DNA of 64,000 nt from Candidatus Eisenbergiella merdavium (lineage in GTDB: Bacteria > Bacillota > Clostridia > Lachnospirales > Lachnospiraceae). Position numbers and translations under genes: made by a program. The notes beneath the pieces were generated by a model, which saw nothing but the letters and a program-made list of their open reading frames with translations, searched no databases and had not been told where the DNA came from. Location: contig DWWS01000074.1 of the NCBI GenBank assembly GCA_019119595.1, positions 1 to 64,000 on the forward strand. Reading direction: 5' to 3'. Positions 50,371 through 59,661 of the stretch are shown here, in pieces. How positions within the stretch are numbered: the first letter of the stretch is position 1; each line of letters begins with the position of its first letter.

Positions 50371-52713
50371 ATGAACGTACGGAAACGGAGCGGGAAGGTG
50401 GTACCCTTTGACCCCGGTTTTATTTCCCGGGCGGTCTCTCTTGCGGCCGCGGCGGCGGGAGAGCACAGCGAGGACGGGATCAGGCGAATCACGGAGGCTG
50501 TGACGGAGAAGCTTCGCGCGAGAAAAGAGGAGATCTGGGATATCGAGACGATCCAGGATACGGTTGAGGAAACGCTGTTTGAGCAGAAATATTATCAGAC
50601 GGCGAAGGCGTATATCCGTTATCGCCTGGAAAAAGAGAAGGAACGCGCCGGGGAAGCTCAAAAGGAAGGCCTTTTGAGCCGCGAATTTCTAAGCCCCTAT
50701 AAGCATGCGCCCAGTCCGATGGAGCAGCTCGGCGCTTTCGTTTATACCCGGACCTATTCCAGATTCCTTCCCAGGCTTGGCCGCAGGGAATTCTGGTGGG
50801 AGACTGTTCGCCGCGCAGTGGAATACAACTGCTCTCTTGCGCCTACATCCAGGGAGGAGGCGGAGAAGCTGTATGACAACATTTATCATCTTAGGCAGTT
50901 TCTTTCCGGCCGTACCCTGTGGGTGGGCGGAACGCCTGTCGCCGATCAGTATCCCATGGCGAACTATAACTGCGCGTTTACCGTGATAGACAGCTTCAGC
51001 GCTTATCACGATCTGTTTTATCTGCTGATGGTGGGAAGCGGCGTGGGCGTGCGGGTGCTGGGGGCCGACGCCGAAAAGCTTCCTCCGGTCAGGACAGATC
51101 TGAGGATCCTGCATAAGTCCTACGATCCAAGGCCGGCGGAGGAACGGCTGGAATACACGGATCTGACCTTCAGCCGCGATGTCGCCACGCTGACCATCGG
51201 CGATTCTAAGGAGGGCTGGGCGCAGGCGCTGACCCACTATTTTGATATTCTGACCAACCGGGAGTACCGGGGGATCGAAGGGCTGGTGGTGATTTACGAT
51301 TCCATACGCCCCAAGGGAGAGAGGCTGAAAACCTTTGGCGGGACAGCCAGCGGCTACGGCTCCATGATGACCATGATCGACAAGATCCATAAGGTGGTCG
51401 CGGCGGCGGGAAGGAGGGAGAACGCTCCCTGGGTGGGCCTGAAGCCCATTGACCTGCTGGATATCGCAAATATCATCGGAGAAAACGTGGTGTCCGGCGG
51501 CGTGCGCCGTACCTCGGAAATCGGTCTGATCGATGCGGACGACGAGACCTGCATCCAGGCAAAGAGTCATCTGTACCGCCAGGTGAACGGGCGCTGGGAG
51601 ATAGACAGATCCATCGCGCACCGGCAGATGAGCAACAATTCCATCTATTACCGCAAAAAGCCCACGCGGGAAAAGCTGCACTGGCATCTGCAGCAGATGC
51701 GGTATTCCGGGGAGCCCGGCTGGATCAATGAGGAAGCGGGGGCAAAGCGCAGGCCGGACTTTAACGGCTGCAATCCCTGCGGGGAGATCCTGCTGGACAG
51801 CCATGGGCTGTGCAACCTGACCACGCTGAACGTGATGGGATTCGTGAAGGATGGAGCGCTGGATAAAAAGGCGCTTCTGGAAGCGCAGCGGCTTTCCGCG
51901 CGGGCGGGCTACCGCATGACCTGCCGGGAGCTGGAAATGTATGACTGGAACAGGGTGCAGCAGCGCGACCGTCTGCTCGGCTGCTCCATGACCGGCTGGC
52001 AGGATATGGTGAACGCCACGAAGATGGAGAGGGAAGAGCAGATCGCTCTTCTGGAAGAAATGCGTAAGACGGCCCACAGCGCGGCAAGGGAGATGGCTGC
52101 AAGGCTGGGCGGGAAGGAACCGCTTCTGGTGACGACCATTAAGCCGGAAGGGACCCTTTCCCTGCTTCCAACCGTTTCCAGCGGGGTGCATTATTCCCAT
52201 GCGCCCTATTATATCCGCAGGATCCGCATTACCGCCACGGACCCGCTCTGCCGGGTATGCGAGGAGCTGGGCTATCCGGTGCTCCCTGAGGTGGGGCAGG
52301 ATCCGGACGATCCGACGACCAAGGTGGTGGAATTCCCGGTGAAGGCGCCTGCCGGACGGGTGAAGGCGGACGTATCCGCAGTGGAACAGCTGGAAAACTA
52401 CAAAATGTTCATGGAGCATTACGTGGATCATAACTGCTCCATTACCGTCCATGTGCGGGATCAGGAATGGGACGAGGTGGAGCAGTGGGTGTGGGATAAC
52501 TGGGACGACGTGGTGGCCCTTTCCTTTTTAAGCTATGACGACAGCTTCTATGAGCTGCTTCCCTATGAGGCCATCGACGAGGCGGAATATGAGCGCCGCC
52601 GCGCCGCCATGAAGCCCTTCAATCCGTCGTTGCTGTCCCGCTATGAGCATGATGAGACGGAGCTGGATATCGGAGATTCTGAGTGCGTAAACGGCGTCTG
52701 TCCGGTGCGCTGA
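50371..52713 (+). CDS. nrdJ: Adenosylcobalamin-dependent (class II) ribonucleoside-triphosphate reductase
   Basis: N-terminal ATP-cone; NCAFTVIDSFSAYHDLFYLLMVGSGVGVRVLG; NPCGEILLDSHGLCNLTTLNV; C-terminal CVNGVC. Confidence 0.88.
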   Translation: MNVRKRSGKVVPFDPGFISRAVSLAAAAAGEHSEDGIRRITEAVTEKLRARKEEIWDIETIQDTVEETLFEQKYYQTAKAYIRYRLEKEKERAGEAQKEGLLSREFLSPYKHAPSPMEQLGAFVYTRTYSRFLPRLGRREFWWETVRRAVEYNCSLAPTSREEAEKLYDNIYHLRQFLSGRTLWVGGTPVADQYPMANYNCAFTVIDSFSAYHDLFYLLMVGSGVGVRVLGADAEKLPPVRTDLRILHKSYDPRPAEERLEYTDLTFSRDVATLTIGDSKEGWAQALTHYFDILTNREYRGIEGLVVIYDSIRPKGERLKTFGGTASGYGSMMTMIDKIHKVVAAAGRRENAPWVGLKPIDLLDIANIIGENVVSGGVRRTSEIGLIDADDETCIQAKSHLYRQVNGRWEIDRSIAHRQMSNNSIYYRKKPTREKLHWHLQQMRYSGEPGWINEEAGAKRRPDFNGCNPCGEILLDSHGLCNLTTLNVMGFVKDGALDKKALLEAQRLSARAGYRMTCRELEMYDWNRVQQRDRLLGCSMTGWQDMVNATKMEREEQIALLEEMRKTAHSAAREMAARLGGKEPLLVTTIKPEGTLSLLPTVSSGVHYSHAPYYIRRIRITATDPLCRVCEELGYPVLPEVGQDPDDPTTKVVEFPVKAPAGRVKADVSAVEQLENYKMFMEHYVDHNCSITVHVRDQEWDEVEQWVWDNWDDVVALSFLSYDDSFYELLPYEAIDEAEYERRRAAMKPFNPSLLSRYEHDETELDIGDSECVNGVCPVR

Positions 52714-52825
52714 GGCTTCGTTCCGGATTCCTAAATGGATGGAAGCGGGCAGGGATCCGCAACGGAACGAAGAACGAAAGGAAACGGAACAAACGAAAGC
52801 AGAGAAGAAAGGGAGAGGATCATGT

Positions 52826-54175
52826 ATGAAACAGCTTGTGATGGAAACAAGCATTCTAAGAGGCTGCGAGGTGACGAAGCAGCGCTATGAAACGGGGCTG
52901 ATCCCGGATGTGAAAAACTATGAGATGGAGGTTGTCAACCTTTATCCGCAGAAAACCTGTCAGACCATCGAGGGTTTCGGAGCGGCCCTTACGGAGTCCG
53001 CGGGACATGCCTTAAGCCGGATGAGCGGGGGGAATTTTGACCGGGTGGTGCGCTCCTGCTACGGGGAGGGCGGCCTTGGCTATACGCTGGGAAGGGTGCA
53101 TATGGACAGCTGCGACTTTTCCCTTGGGAATTATTGCGCCGTCAGCGATCCCGCGGACCCCGGCTTTGGGGATTTCAGCCTGGAACGGGACGCGCAGTAT
53201 GTGCAGCCTTTGGTGAAAAAGGTGTTCGCCGCGGCGGGAGGGCCTGTCAGCCTGCTTCTGTCGCCCTGGTCTCCCCCGGCCTTCATGAAGGAGACGGGCG
53301 TGCGCAACGGCGGCGGCCATCTGAAGCCGGAATGCTATGAAGCCTATGCGGCCTATATCGTCCGGTATCTGAAGGAATACGAGAAGGCGGGGATTCCGAT
53401 CCGATATATGACGGTTCAGAACGAACCGCTTGCCGTTCAGACCTGGGACTCCTGCGAGTATACGCCGGAGGAGGAAAAAGCCTTTCTGCGGGATCATCTG
53501 TATCCGGCCCTCCAGAAAAACGGTCTTGGACAGATCGGAATCTATATTTGGGATCATAACAAGGAGAGGGTCTATGAACGCGCCCGTGATATAGTGGACG
53601 AGACGACGGAAAAGATGATCGAGGGCGTCGCCTATCACTGGTATACGGGGGATCACTTCGAGACGCTTTCCATGGTACGGGAGGATTATCCCCGGCTTAA
53701 GCTGATGCACAGCGAGGGCTGCGTGGAGCTCGCCCGCTACGGAGAGAATGCCGGAGACGACATGCGTCATGCGAAAATGTATGCCCATGATATCATTGGC
53801 GATCTGAACCACGGAATGAACAGCTGGATCGACTGGAACCTGGTTCTGGATGAGATGGGAGGGCCGAACCATGTGGGCAATTACTGCGGCGCTCCGATCA
53901 TCTGCCATACAGACACGGATACGGTGGAGTACAAGCCCATGTACCATGCGATCGGCCATTTCAGCCGCTTCATCCGGCCCGGCGCGGCGCGCATCGCTCA
54001 TTCCTGCTATTCATCGGAAATAGAGGTGACAGCGGCGCGCAACCCGGATGGAAGCTGCGCGGTCGTGCTGCTGCATACGGGGCAGCAGCGCAGGCCGGTT
54101 CAGCTTCGGGTGGAGGGAAAAACGGCCCGCCTGATGCTTCCCGCGGAAAGCATCTCTACGGTGGTGCTGAAATAA
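52826..54175 (+). CDS. GH30-family glycoside hydrolase
   Basis: QTIEGFGAALTESAGHALSRM; TVQNEPLAVQTWDSCEYTPEEE; LMHSEGC. Confidence 0.9.
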   Translation: MKQLVMETSILRGCEVTKQRYETGLIPDVKNYEMEVVNLYPQKTCQTIEGFGAALTESAGHALSRMSGGNFDRVVRSCYGEGGLGYTLGRVHMDSCDFSLGNYCAVSDPADPGFGDFSLERDAQYVQPLVKKVFAAAGGPVSLLLSPWSPPAFMKETGVRNGGGHLKPECYEAYAAYIVRYLKEYEKAGIPIRYMTVQNEPLAVQTWDSCEYTPEEEKAFLRDHLYPALQKNGLGQIGIYIWDHNKERVYERARDIVDETTEKMIEGVAYHWYTGDHFETLSMVREDYPRLKLMHSEGCVELARYGENAGDDMRHAKMYAHDIIGDLNHGMNSWIDWNLVLDEMGGPNHVGNYCGAPIICHTDTDTVEYKPMYHAIGHFSRFIRPGAARIAHSCYSSEIEVTAARNPDGSCAVVLLHTGQQRRPVQLRVEGKTARLMLPAESISTVVLK

Positions 54176-54254
54176 TCAGGATAAAAAAATCTGAGAAGGA
54201 CGGCAGCGGGAAGGTTTCATTTTTACAGGGGAAAGGAAGGGAAGGTTACAGTTT

Positions 54255-56105
54255 ATGAGCCGATTGAAAATCAGTACGCCGGATCAGGCCCAGCTCACTG
54301 TAGAGCGGCTGTATAAGGATCTGGAGCGGCATATCGTCGCAAGCCCGCCGGGGCTGTGCCCGGTGGATCTCCAGCTTTCATTTTTGAAGCTCTGTCACGC
54401 GCAGACCTGCGGGAAATGCGTGCCCTGCCGGATCGGGCTTGGGCAGCTTCAGAACCTGCTGGAGCAGGTGCTTGACGGGACGGCGACGATGGATACGCTG
54501 GCTTTGATTGAGGAAACTGCGAACAACATCACGGATTCCGCCGACTGCGCCATCGGCTTTGAGGCCGCGCACATGGTCCTTGCGGGACTGCAGGGCATCC
54601 GGGATGATTATATTTATCATATCGAGCACGGGAAATGCTCCTATTCCATCACCCAGCCGGTGCCCTGCGTGGCGCTGTGTCCGGCGGGCGTGGACATTCC
54701 GGGCTATATCGCGCTGGTGGGAGAGGAACGCTATGCGGATGCGGTGCAGCTCATCCGCAAGGACAATCCGTTCCCCACGGCCTGCGCCCTGATCTGCGAG
54801 CATCCCTGTGAGGCGCGCTGCCGCAGGAACATGATCGACAGCTCCGTGAACATCCGGGGCTTAAAGCGCATGGCGGTGGACAACGCCCGGGCGAACACGG
54901 TGCCCGTTCCGAAAAAGGCCCCCTCCACGGGAAAGCGCATCGCCATCGCGGGCGGTGGGCCGGGCGGTCTGTCAGCGGCTTATTATCTGGAGCTGATGGG
55001 ACATCATGCGGTGGTTTTTGAACAGAAGAGCAGGCTGGGCGGGATGCTTCGCTACGGCATTCCCAATTACCGTTTCCCGAGAGAGCGGCTGGATGAGGAT
55101 ATCGAGGCCATCCTTTCCACGGGCGTGGAGGTACATACGGGGGTAAACATCGGAAACGGGGAAAACGATATTTCCCTGAGCCGTCTGAGAGAGGAATTTG
55201 ACGCGGTTTACATCGCCATCGGCGCACATAATGATAAAAAGATCGGAATCGAGGGAGAGGACGCCGAGGGCGTGATCTCCGCGGTGGAGATGCTTCGCAG
55301 CATCGGGGACGGGAATCCTCCTGATTTTACCGGAAAGACCGTGCTGGTGGTGGGCGGCGGAAACGTGGCGATGGACTGCACCCGCTCCGCCCTCCGTCTG
55401 GGCGCGAAAAAGGTGGGGATCGCCTACCGGAGAAGGCAGTCGGACATGACAGCCCTGCCGGAGGAGGTGGAGGGCGCCATCGCGGAGGGAGCGCAGCTCT
55501 ACAGCCTGAAGGCGCCTGTGCGCGTGGAGGCGGATGAAAACGGAAGGGTTGCGGCCCTCTGGGTACAGCCCCAGATCATCGGCCCCATCGACGCCTGGGG
55601 CCGGGCGCGTCCGGTGAAGGCGCAGGTGGAGATGCAGAGGATCCCCTGCGATATCGTGGTGGTCGCCGTGGGGCAGGGCATCGAATCCCGGCACTTTGAG
55701 GATTCCGGCGTCCCGGTAAAGAGGGGCGTGATCGAGGCGCTTGCCGAAAGCACGGTCCGGGATATCCCCGGCATCTTCGCGGGCGGGGACTGCGTGACCG
55801 GGCCTGCCACCGTGATCCGCGCCATTGCGGCGGGTAAGGTGGCCGCGGCCAACATCGACGAATATCTGGGCTATCATCACACCATTTCCTGCGACGTTGA
55901 GATCCCGCAGGTGAATTACGCCGACAAGCATCCCTGCGGCAGGGTGAACATGTCCGAGCGGGAGGCGGGAGAGCGGAAATGCGATTTCTGCGAGATCGAA
56001 CGGTGCATGACGAAGGAGGAGGCGGCACAGGAGGCGGCACGCTGCCTTCGGTGCGATCATTACGGATATGGGAATCTGAAGGGAGGCCGGGCTGCGATAT
56101 GGTGA
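54255..56105 (+). CDS. GltD-like FAD/NAD(P) oxidoreductase with N-terminal NuoF-type 4Fe-4S domain
   Basis: CGKCVPCRIGLGQLQNLL NuoF-like cluster motif; GGGPGGLSAAYYLELMGHHAVVFE; VLVVGGGNVAMDCTRSALRLGA; C-terminal Cys cluster. Confidence 0.88.
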   Translation: MSRLKISTPDQAQLTVERLYKDLERHIVASPPGLCPVDLQLSFLKLCHAQTCGKCVPCRIGLGQLQNLLEQVLDGTATMDTLALIEETANNITDSADCAIGFEAAHMVLAGLQGIRDDYIYHIEHGKCSYSITQPVPCVALCPAGVDIPGYIALVGEERYADAVQLIRKDNPFPTACALICEHPCEARCRRNMIDSSVNIRGLKRMAVDNARANTVPVPKKAPSTGKRIAIAGGGPGGLSAAYYLELMGHHAVVFEQKSRLGGMLRYGIPNYRFPRERLDEDIEAILSTGVEVHTGVNIGNGENDISLSRLREEFDAVYIAIGAHNDKKIGIEGEDAEGVISAVEMLRSIGDGNPPDFTGKTVLVVGGGNVAMDCTRSALRLGAKKVGIAYRRRQSDMTALPEEVEGAIAEGAQLYSLKAPVRVEADENGRVAALWVQPQIIGPIDAWGRARPVKAQVEMQRIPCDIVVVAVGQGIESRHFEDSGVPVKRGVIEALAESTVRDIPGIFAGGDCVTGPATVIRAIAAGKVAAANIDEYLGYHHTISCDVEIPQVNYADKHPCGRVNMSEREAGERKCDFCEIERCMTKEEAAQEAARCLRCDHYGYGNLKGGRAAIW

Positions 56106-57811
56106 CACTGACGATTGACAACAAAAAGATCAGCGTGCCGGAGGGCACCACGATCATGAAGGCCGCGGCCTCTGCGGGGATCATCATCCCCCACCTGTGC
56201 TATCTGGAGGGGATCAACGAGATCAGCGCCTGCAAGGTCTGCGTGGTGGAAATACAGGGGAAGGTGAAGCTGGTCACCGCCTGCAACAATCCGGTGGAGG
56301 AGGGGATGGTGCTTTTCACCAATTCCCCCAAGGTGCGTTCCGTGCGCAGGACCAACGTGGAGCTGATCCTGTCCCAGCACAACAGCAACTGCGCCACCTG
56401 CGTGCGCAGCGGAAACTGCAACCTGCAGAAGCTGTCAAACGATCTGGGCATTCTGGACGTCCCCTACAAAAAGGAGATCACGGAAATGCCCTGGAACCGG
56501 GATTTCCCGCTGATCCGGGATTTCGGGAAGTGCATCAAGTGCATGCGCTGCGTGCAGATCTGCGATAAGGTGCAGGCGCTTCATATCTGGGACGTACAGA
56601 ACACGGGCTCCCGGACCACGGTGGACGTTTCGGAAAACCGGACGATAGAGGAGTCGGACTGCAGCGTATGCGGCCAGTGCATCACCCATTGTCCTACGGG
56701 CGCGCTGCGGGAGCGGGACGATACGGCGAAGGTGTTCCGCGCGCTGGCGGACCCGGAGACGGTGACGGTGGTGCAGGTGGCCCCCGCGGTGCGCACAGCC
56801 TGGGCGGAATCGCTGGATATTCCCTCCTATATGGCGACGGAGGGACGCATGGTGGCCGCTCTGAAAAAGATCGGCTTCGACTACGTATTTGATACCAATT
56901 TTTCCGCTGACCTGACCATCATGGAGGAGGGGAACGAGCTGCTTTCCCGCCTTGCCGATCCGGGGGAAAAGCGCTGGCCCATGTTCACCTCCTGCTGTCC
57001 GGCCTGGGTGAGCTTTATCAAAAGCCAGTATCCGCAGCTTGCGGATCATCTTTCCACGGCAAAATCGCCCCAGCAGATGTTCGGCGCGGTGACGAAGAGC
57101 TATTTTGCGGAACAGATCGGCGTGGAGCCGGAAAAGCTCTGCTGTATTTCCATCATGCCCTGCGTTTCCAAAAAGAGGGAGGCGACCCTTCCCGATATGT
57201 ACAGCGCTTCCTCCGGCCGCGTTCCGGATGTGGACATCGTGCTGACCACCAGAGAGCTTGCCAGGATGATCCGGGCGGAACACATCGCTCCGGCCCTTCT
57301 GACGGAGGAGGCTTTTGATTCTCCGCTGGGGGAAAGCAGCGGCGCCGGTGTGATCTTCGGCGTGACCGGCGGCGTGATGGAGGCGGCGCTTCGGACGGCC
57401 TATTACTGTGTGGAGGGTGTGAATCCGCCGCCGGACGCCTTCAGCGATGTGCGCGGACTGGAAGGAAGAAAGGAAGCCTCCTTCCGGCTGGGCGACAGAA
57501 CCCTTCGCACCTGCACCGTGAGCGGCCTGAAAAACGCGCGAGACCTGATGGAGGATATCCTGCGGGGGGATGCGCAGTACGACTTTGTGGAGGTCATGGC
57601 CTGCCCCGGCGGCTGTGTGGGCGGCGGAGGCCAGCCCATCACCGACGGCATGGAAATGGCGGACGTGAGAGGCCCGAAGCTGTATCAGATTGACGAGAAG
57701 CGGCCCATCCGCTTCTCCCATGAGAATCCGGAGATCGCCCGGCTTTATGCGGAGTATCTGGAGAAACCTTTGGGAGAAAGATCCCACAGCCTGCTGCATA
57801 CCCATGGATGA
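56099..57811 (+). CDS. hydA: [FeFe] hydrogenase catalytic subunit with 2Fe-2S and ferredoxin domains
   Basis: H-cluster motifs FTSCCPAWVSF, SIMPCVSKKREA, VMACPGGCVGGGGQP; N-terminal 2Fe-2S and 4Fe-4S motifs. Confidence 0.95.
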   Translation: MVTLTIDNKKISVPEGTTIMKAAASAGIIIPHLCYLEGINEISACKVCVVEIQGKVKLVTACNNPVEEGMVLFTNSPKVRSVRRTNVELILSQHNSNCATCVRSGNCNLQKLSNDLGILDVPYKKEITEMPWNRDFPLIRDFGKCIKCMRCVQICDKVQALHIWDVQNTGSRTTVDVSENRTIEESDCSVCGQCITHCPTGALRERDDTAKVFRALADPETVTVVQVAPAVRTAWAESLDIPSYMATEGRMVAALKKIGFDYVFDTNFSADLTIMEEGNELLSRLADPGEKRWPMFTSCCPAWVSFIKSQYPQLADHLSTAKSPQQMFGAVTKSYFAEQIGVEPEKLCCISIMPCVSKKREATLPDMYSASSGRVPDVDIVLTTRELARMIRAEHIAPALLTEEAFDSPLGESSGAGVIFGVTGGVMEAALRTAYYCVEGVNPPPDAFSDVRGLEGRKEASFRLGDRTLRTCTVSGLKNARDLMEDILRGDAQYDFVEVMACPGGCVGGGGQPITDGMEMADVRGPKLYQIDEKRPIRFSHENPEIARLYAEYLEKPLGERSHSLLHTHG

Positions 57812-57837
57812 CGGCGGCGGGAAGAGACGAAAAAAGT

Positions 57838-59661
57838 ATGAAGGCAGGTTATTTTTCCAATAACGGATACATATTTAAGATGCTCTGGAGGATGCAGAAG
57901 GGAAGAGTCGCCGGAGAATTCCTTTATCATTCGCTGAATTATATCTACTGGGTGTTTTATGATATCCTTTTTCTTCAATATCTGGTAGAGGCGCTGGAAA
58001 AGGGAAAAAGCTTCGAACAGATCATGACCTTCCTTCTGCTCGTCATGGCGGGCTTTGCGGTACCAGGCGCTTTAAGCGCCTGGTATGTGCATGTGTACAG
58101 GCCGAGATCGGATGCGGATATTTTTGAAGCGGTCAACGGCATGCTGTTTGAAAAGGCGACGCACGTGGAGCTGGAATGTTATGAAAACGCGGAATTTTAC
58201 AACAGATTTACTCTGGCGATGAAGGATTGCGAAAAACGTCTGGCGCAGATCGTTGAGAACCAGTGCGTGATCCTTGCAAGCTGCATTGCCAGCGCGGCCG
58301 CACTGTATTATATGTTCCGGATAGACCGCTTTGTGATCCTTTTTATCGCCGGGCCCCTGATCGGAAATTTTGTGTTCGGAAAGCTGATCAATGAAGTGAA
58401 ATTCCGCATGAATAAGGAGTGTGTTCCCTGTCAGCGCAGGATGGAGTATGTGAACAGGACGCTTTATCTTGCCGATTACGCCAAGGAGCTCCGCATGTCA
58501 GAGGTATTCCGGGTGATGAAAAAGCTGTATGAGGAAGGCTTTCAGGGCGTGCTTGGGAAGATCAGGGAATACAGGAAGCGGAAGGTGCTTTTGACCTTTG
58601 TGAGAAATATTTTTACCTTTGTGGTCATTTTTCAGGGCGTTGTTTTCTATTCGCTGTACCGGGTGATGGTGACGCGGTCCATGAGCCTGAGCGGCTTCAC
58701 GGTGCTGTTTTCCGCCATGACCGCCGTGGCCTGGATGGTGATTCAGGCGTCCGATTCCATCGTCAAAAGCTACGAGGACAGTCTGTACATTGCGAATCTG
58801 AAAGAGTTTCTGGAATATGAGCCGGTCATGGATGAAAAGCAGGCGGGGCTTCTGCCGAAAAGCTGCGAAGAAGCGGCATGCGGAGGCCCCGTGCTGCGGT
58901 TTCAGCATGCCAGCTTTACCTATCTGGGGCAGGAGGAGCCCGTTCTGCGTGATATCAGCCTGACCATTGACAGGCATGAGAAAATAGCTGTTGTGGGGCA
59001 TAACGGAGCGGGAAAGACCACCTTTGTGAAGCTTCTGATGCGGCTGTACGACGTATCGGAGGGAGAAATACAATACTTCGGAACCAATATAAAGGAGCTG
59101 GATCTGCCGGAATACCGGAAGCTTTACGGTACCGCCTTTCAGGACTATCAGGTGTTTTCCATGACCGTGGCGGAAAATGTCCTGATGCGCAGCCCGGAAG
59201 GGGAGGAGGATTACCGGAAGGCGGAGGACTGCCTGAAACGGGCAGGCGTTTATGAAAGGGTTTCCCGGCTGCCTCATGGGATGGATACCATATTGACGAA
59301 GGAATTTGCGGAAGACGGAGCGGTGCTGTCCGGCGGAGAGCTGCAGAAGATCGCGGTGGCGAGAGCCTTTGCCAGAGAATATCAGATCGCCGTTTTTGAC
59401 GAGCCCTCCAGCGCGCTTGATCCGGTGGCGGAGTATCAGCTGTATGAAAATATCCTGGAGGAATGCGTGGACAAAACGGTGATCTTCATTTCCCACAGGC
59501 TTTCCACCGCAGTATTGGCGGACCGGATCTATCTGTTTGAGAACGGCAGGATCGCAGAGCAGGGAAGCCATGAAGCGCTGATGCAGAAAAACGGCAGATA
59601 TGCGGATATGTTCCGCAAACAGGCAGAGAATTATGTGGGAGGTATGAAGGGTGTGGAATAA
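57838..59661 (+). CDS. ABC exporter, fused permease/ATPase (half 1)
   Basis: Six-TM N-terminus; VVGHNGAGKTTFVKLLMRLYDVSEG; LSGGELQKIAVARAFAREYQIAVFDEPSSALDP. Confidence 0.9.
   Translation: MKAGYFSNNGYIFKMLWRMQKGRVAGEFLYHSLNYIYWVFYDILFLQYLVEALEKGKSFEQIMTFLLLVMAGFAVPGALSAWYVHVYRPRSDADIFEAVNGMLFEKATHVELECYENAEFYNRFTLAMKDCEKRLAQIVENQCVILASCIASAAALYYMFRIDRFVILFIAGPLIGNFVFGKLINEVKFRMNKECVPCQRRMEYVNRTLYLADYAKELRMSEVFRVMKKLYEEGFQGVLGKIREYRKRKVLLTFVRNIFTFVVIFQGVVFYSLYRVMVTRSMSLSGFTVLFSAMTAVAWMVIQASDSIVKSYEDSLYIANLKEFLEYEPVMDEKQAGLLPKSCEEAACGGPVLRFQHASFTYLGQEEPVLRDISLTIDRHEKIAVVGHNGAGKTTFVKLLMRLYDVSEGEIQYFGTNIKELDLPEYRKLYGTAFQDYQVFSMTVAENVLMRSPEGEEDYRKAEDCLKRAGVYERVSRLPHGMDTILTKEFAEDGAVLSGGELQKIAVARAFAREYQIAVFDEPSSALDPVAEYQLYENILEECVDKTVIFISHRLSTAVLADRIYLFENGRIAEQGSHEALMQKNGRYADMFRKQAENYVGGMKGVE

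Noticed and set aside
50130-50411. 93-aa basic ORF with SKRHKRxx 8-aa repeats over the mscS-nrdJ junction
   Set aside because: Overlaps both flanking genes out of frame; repeats reflect the 24-bp intergenic units.
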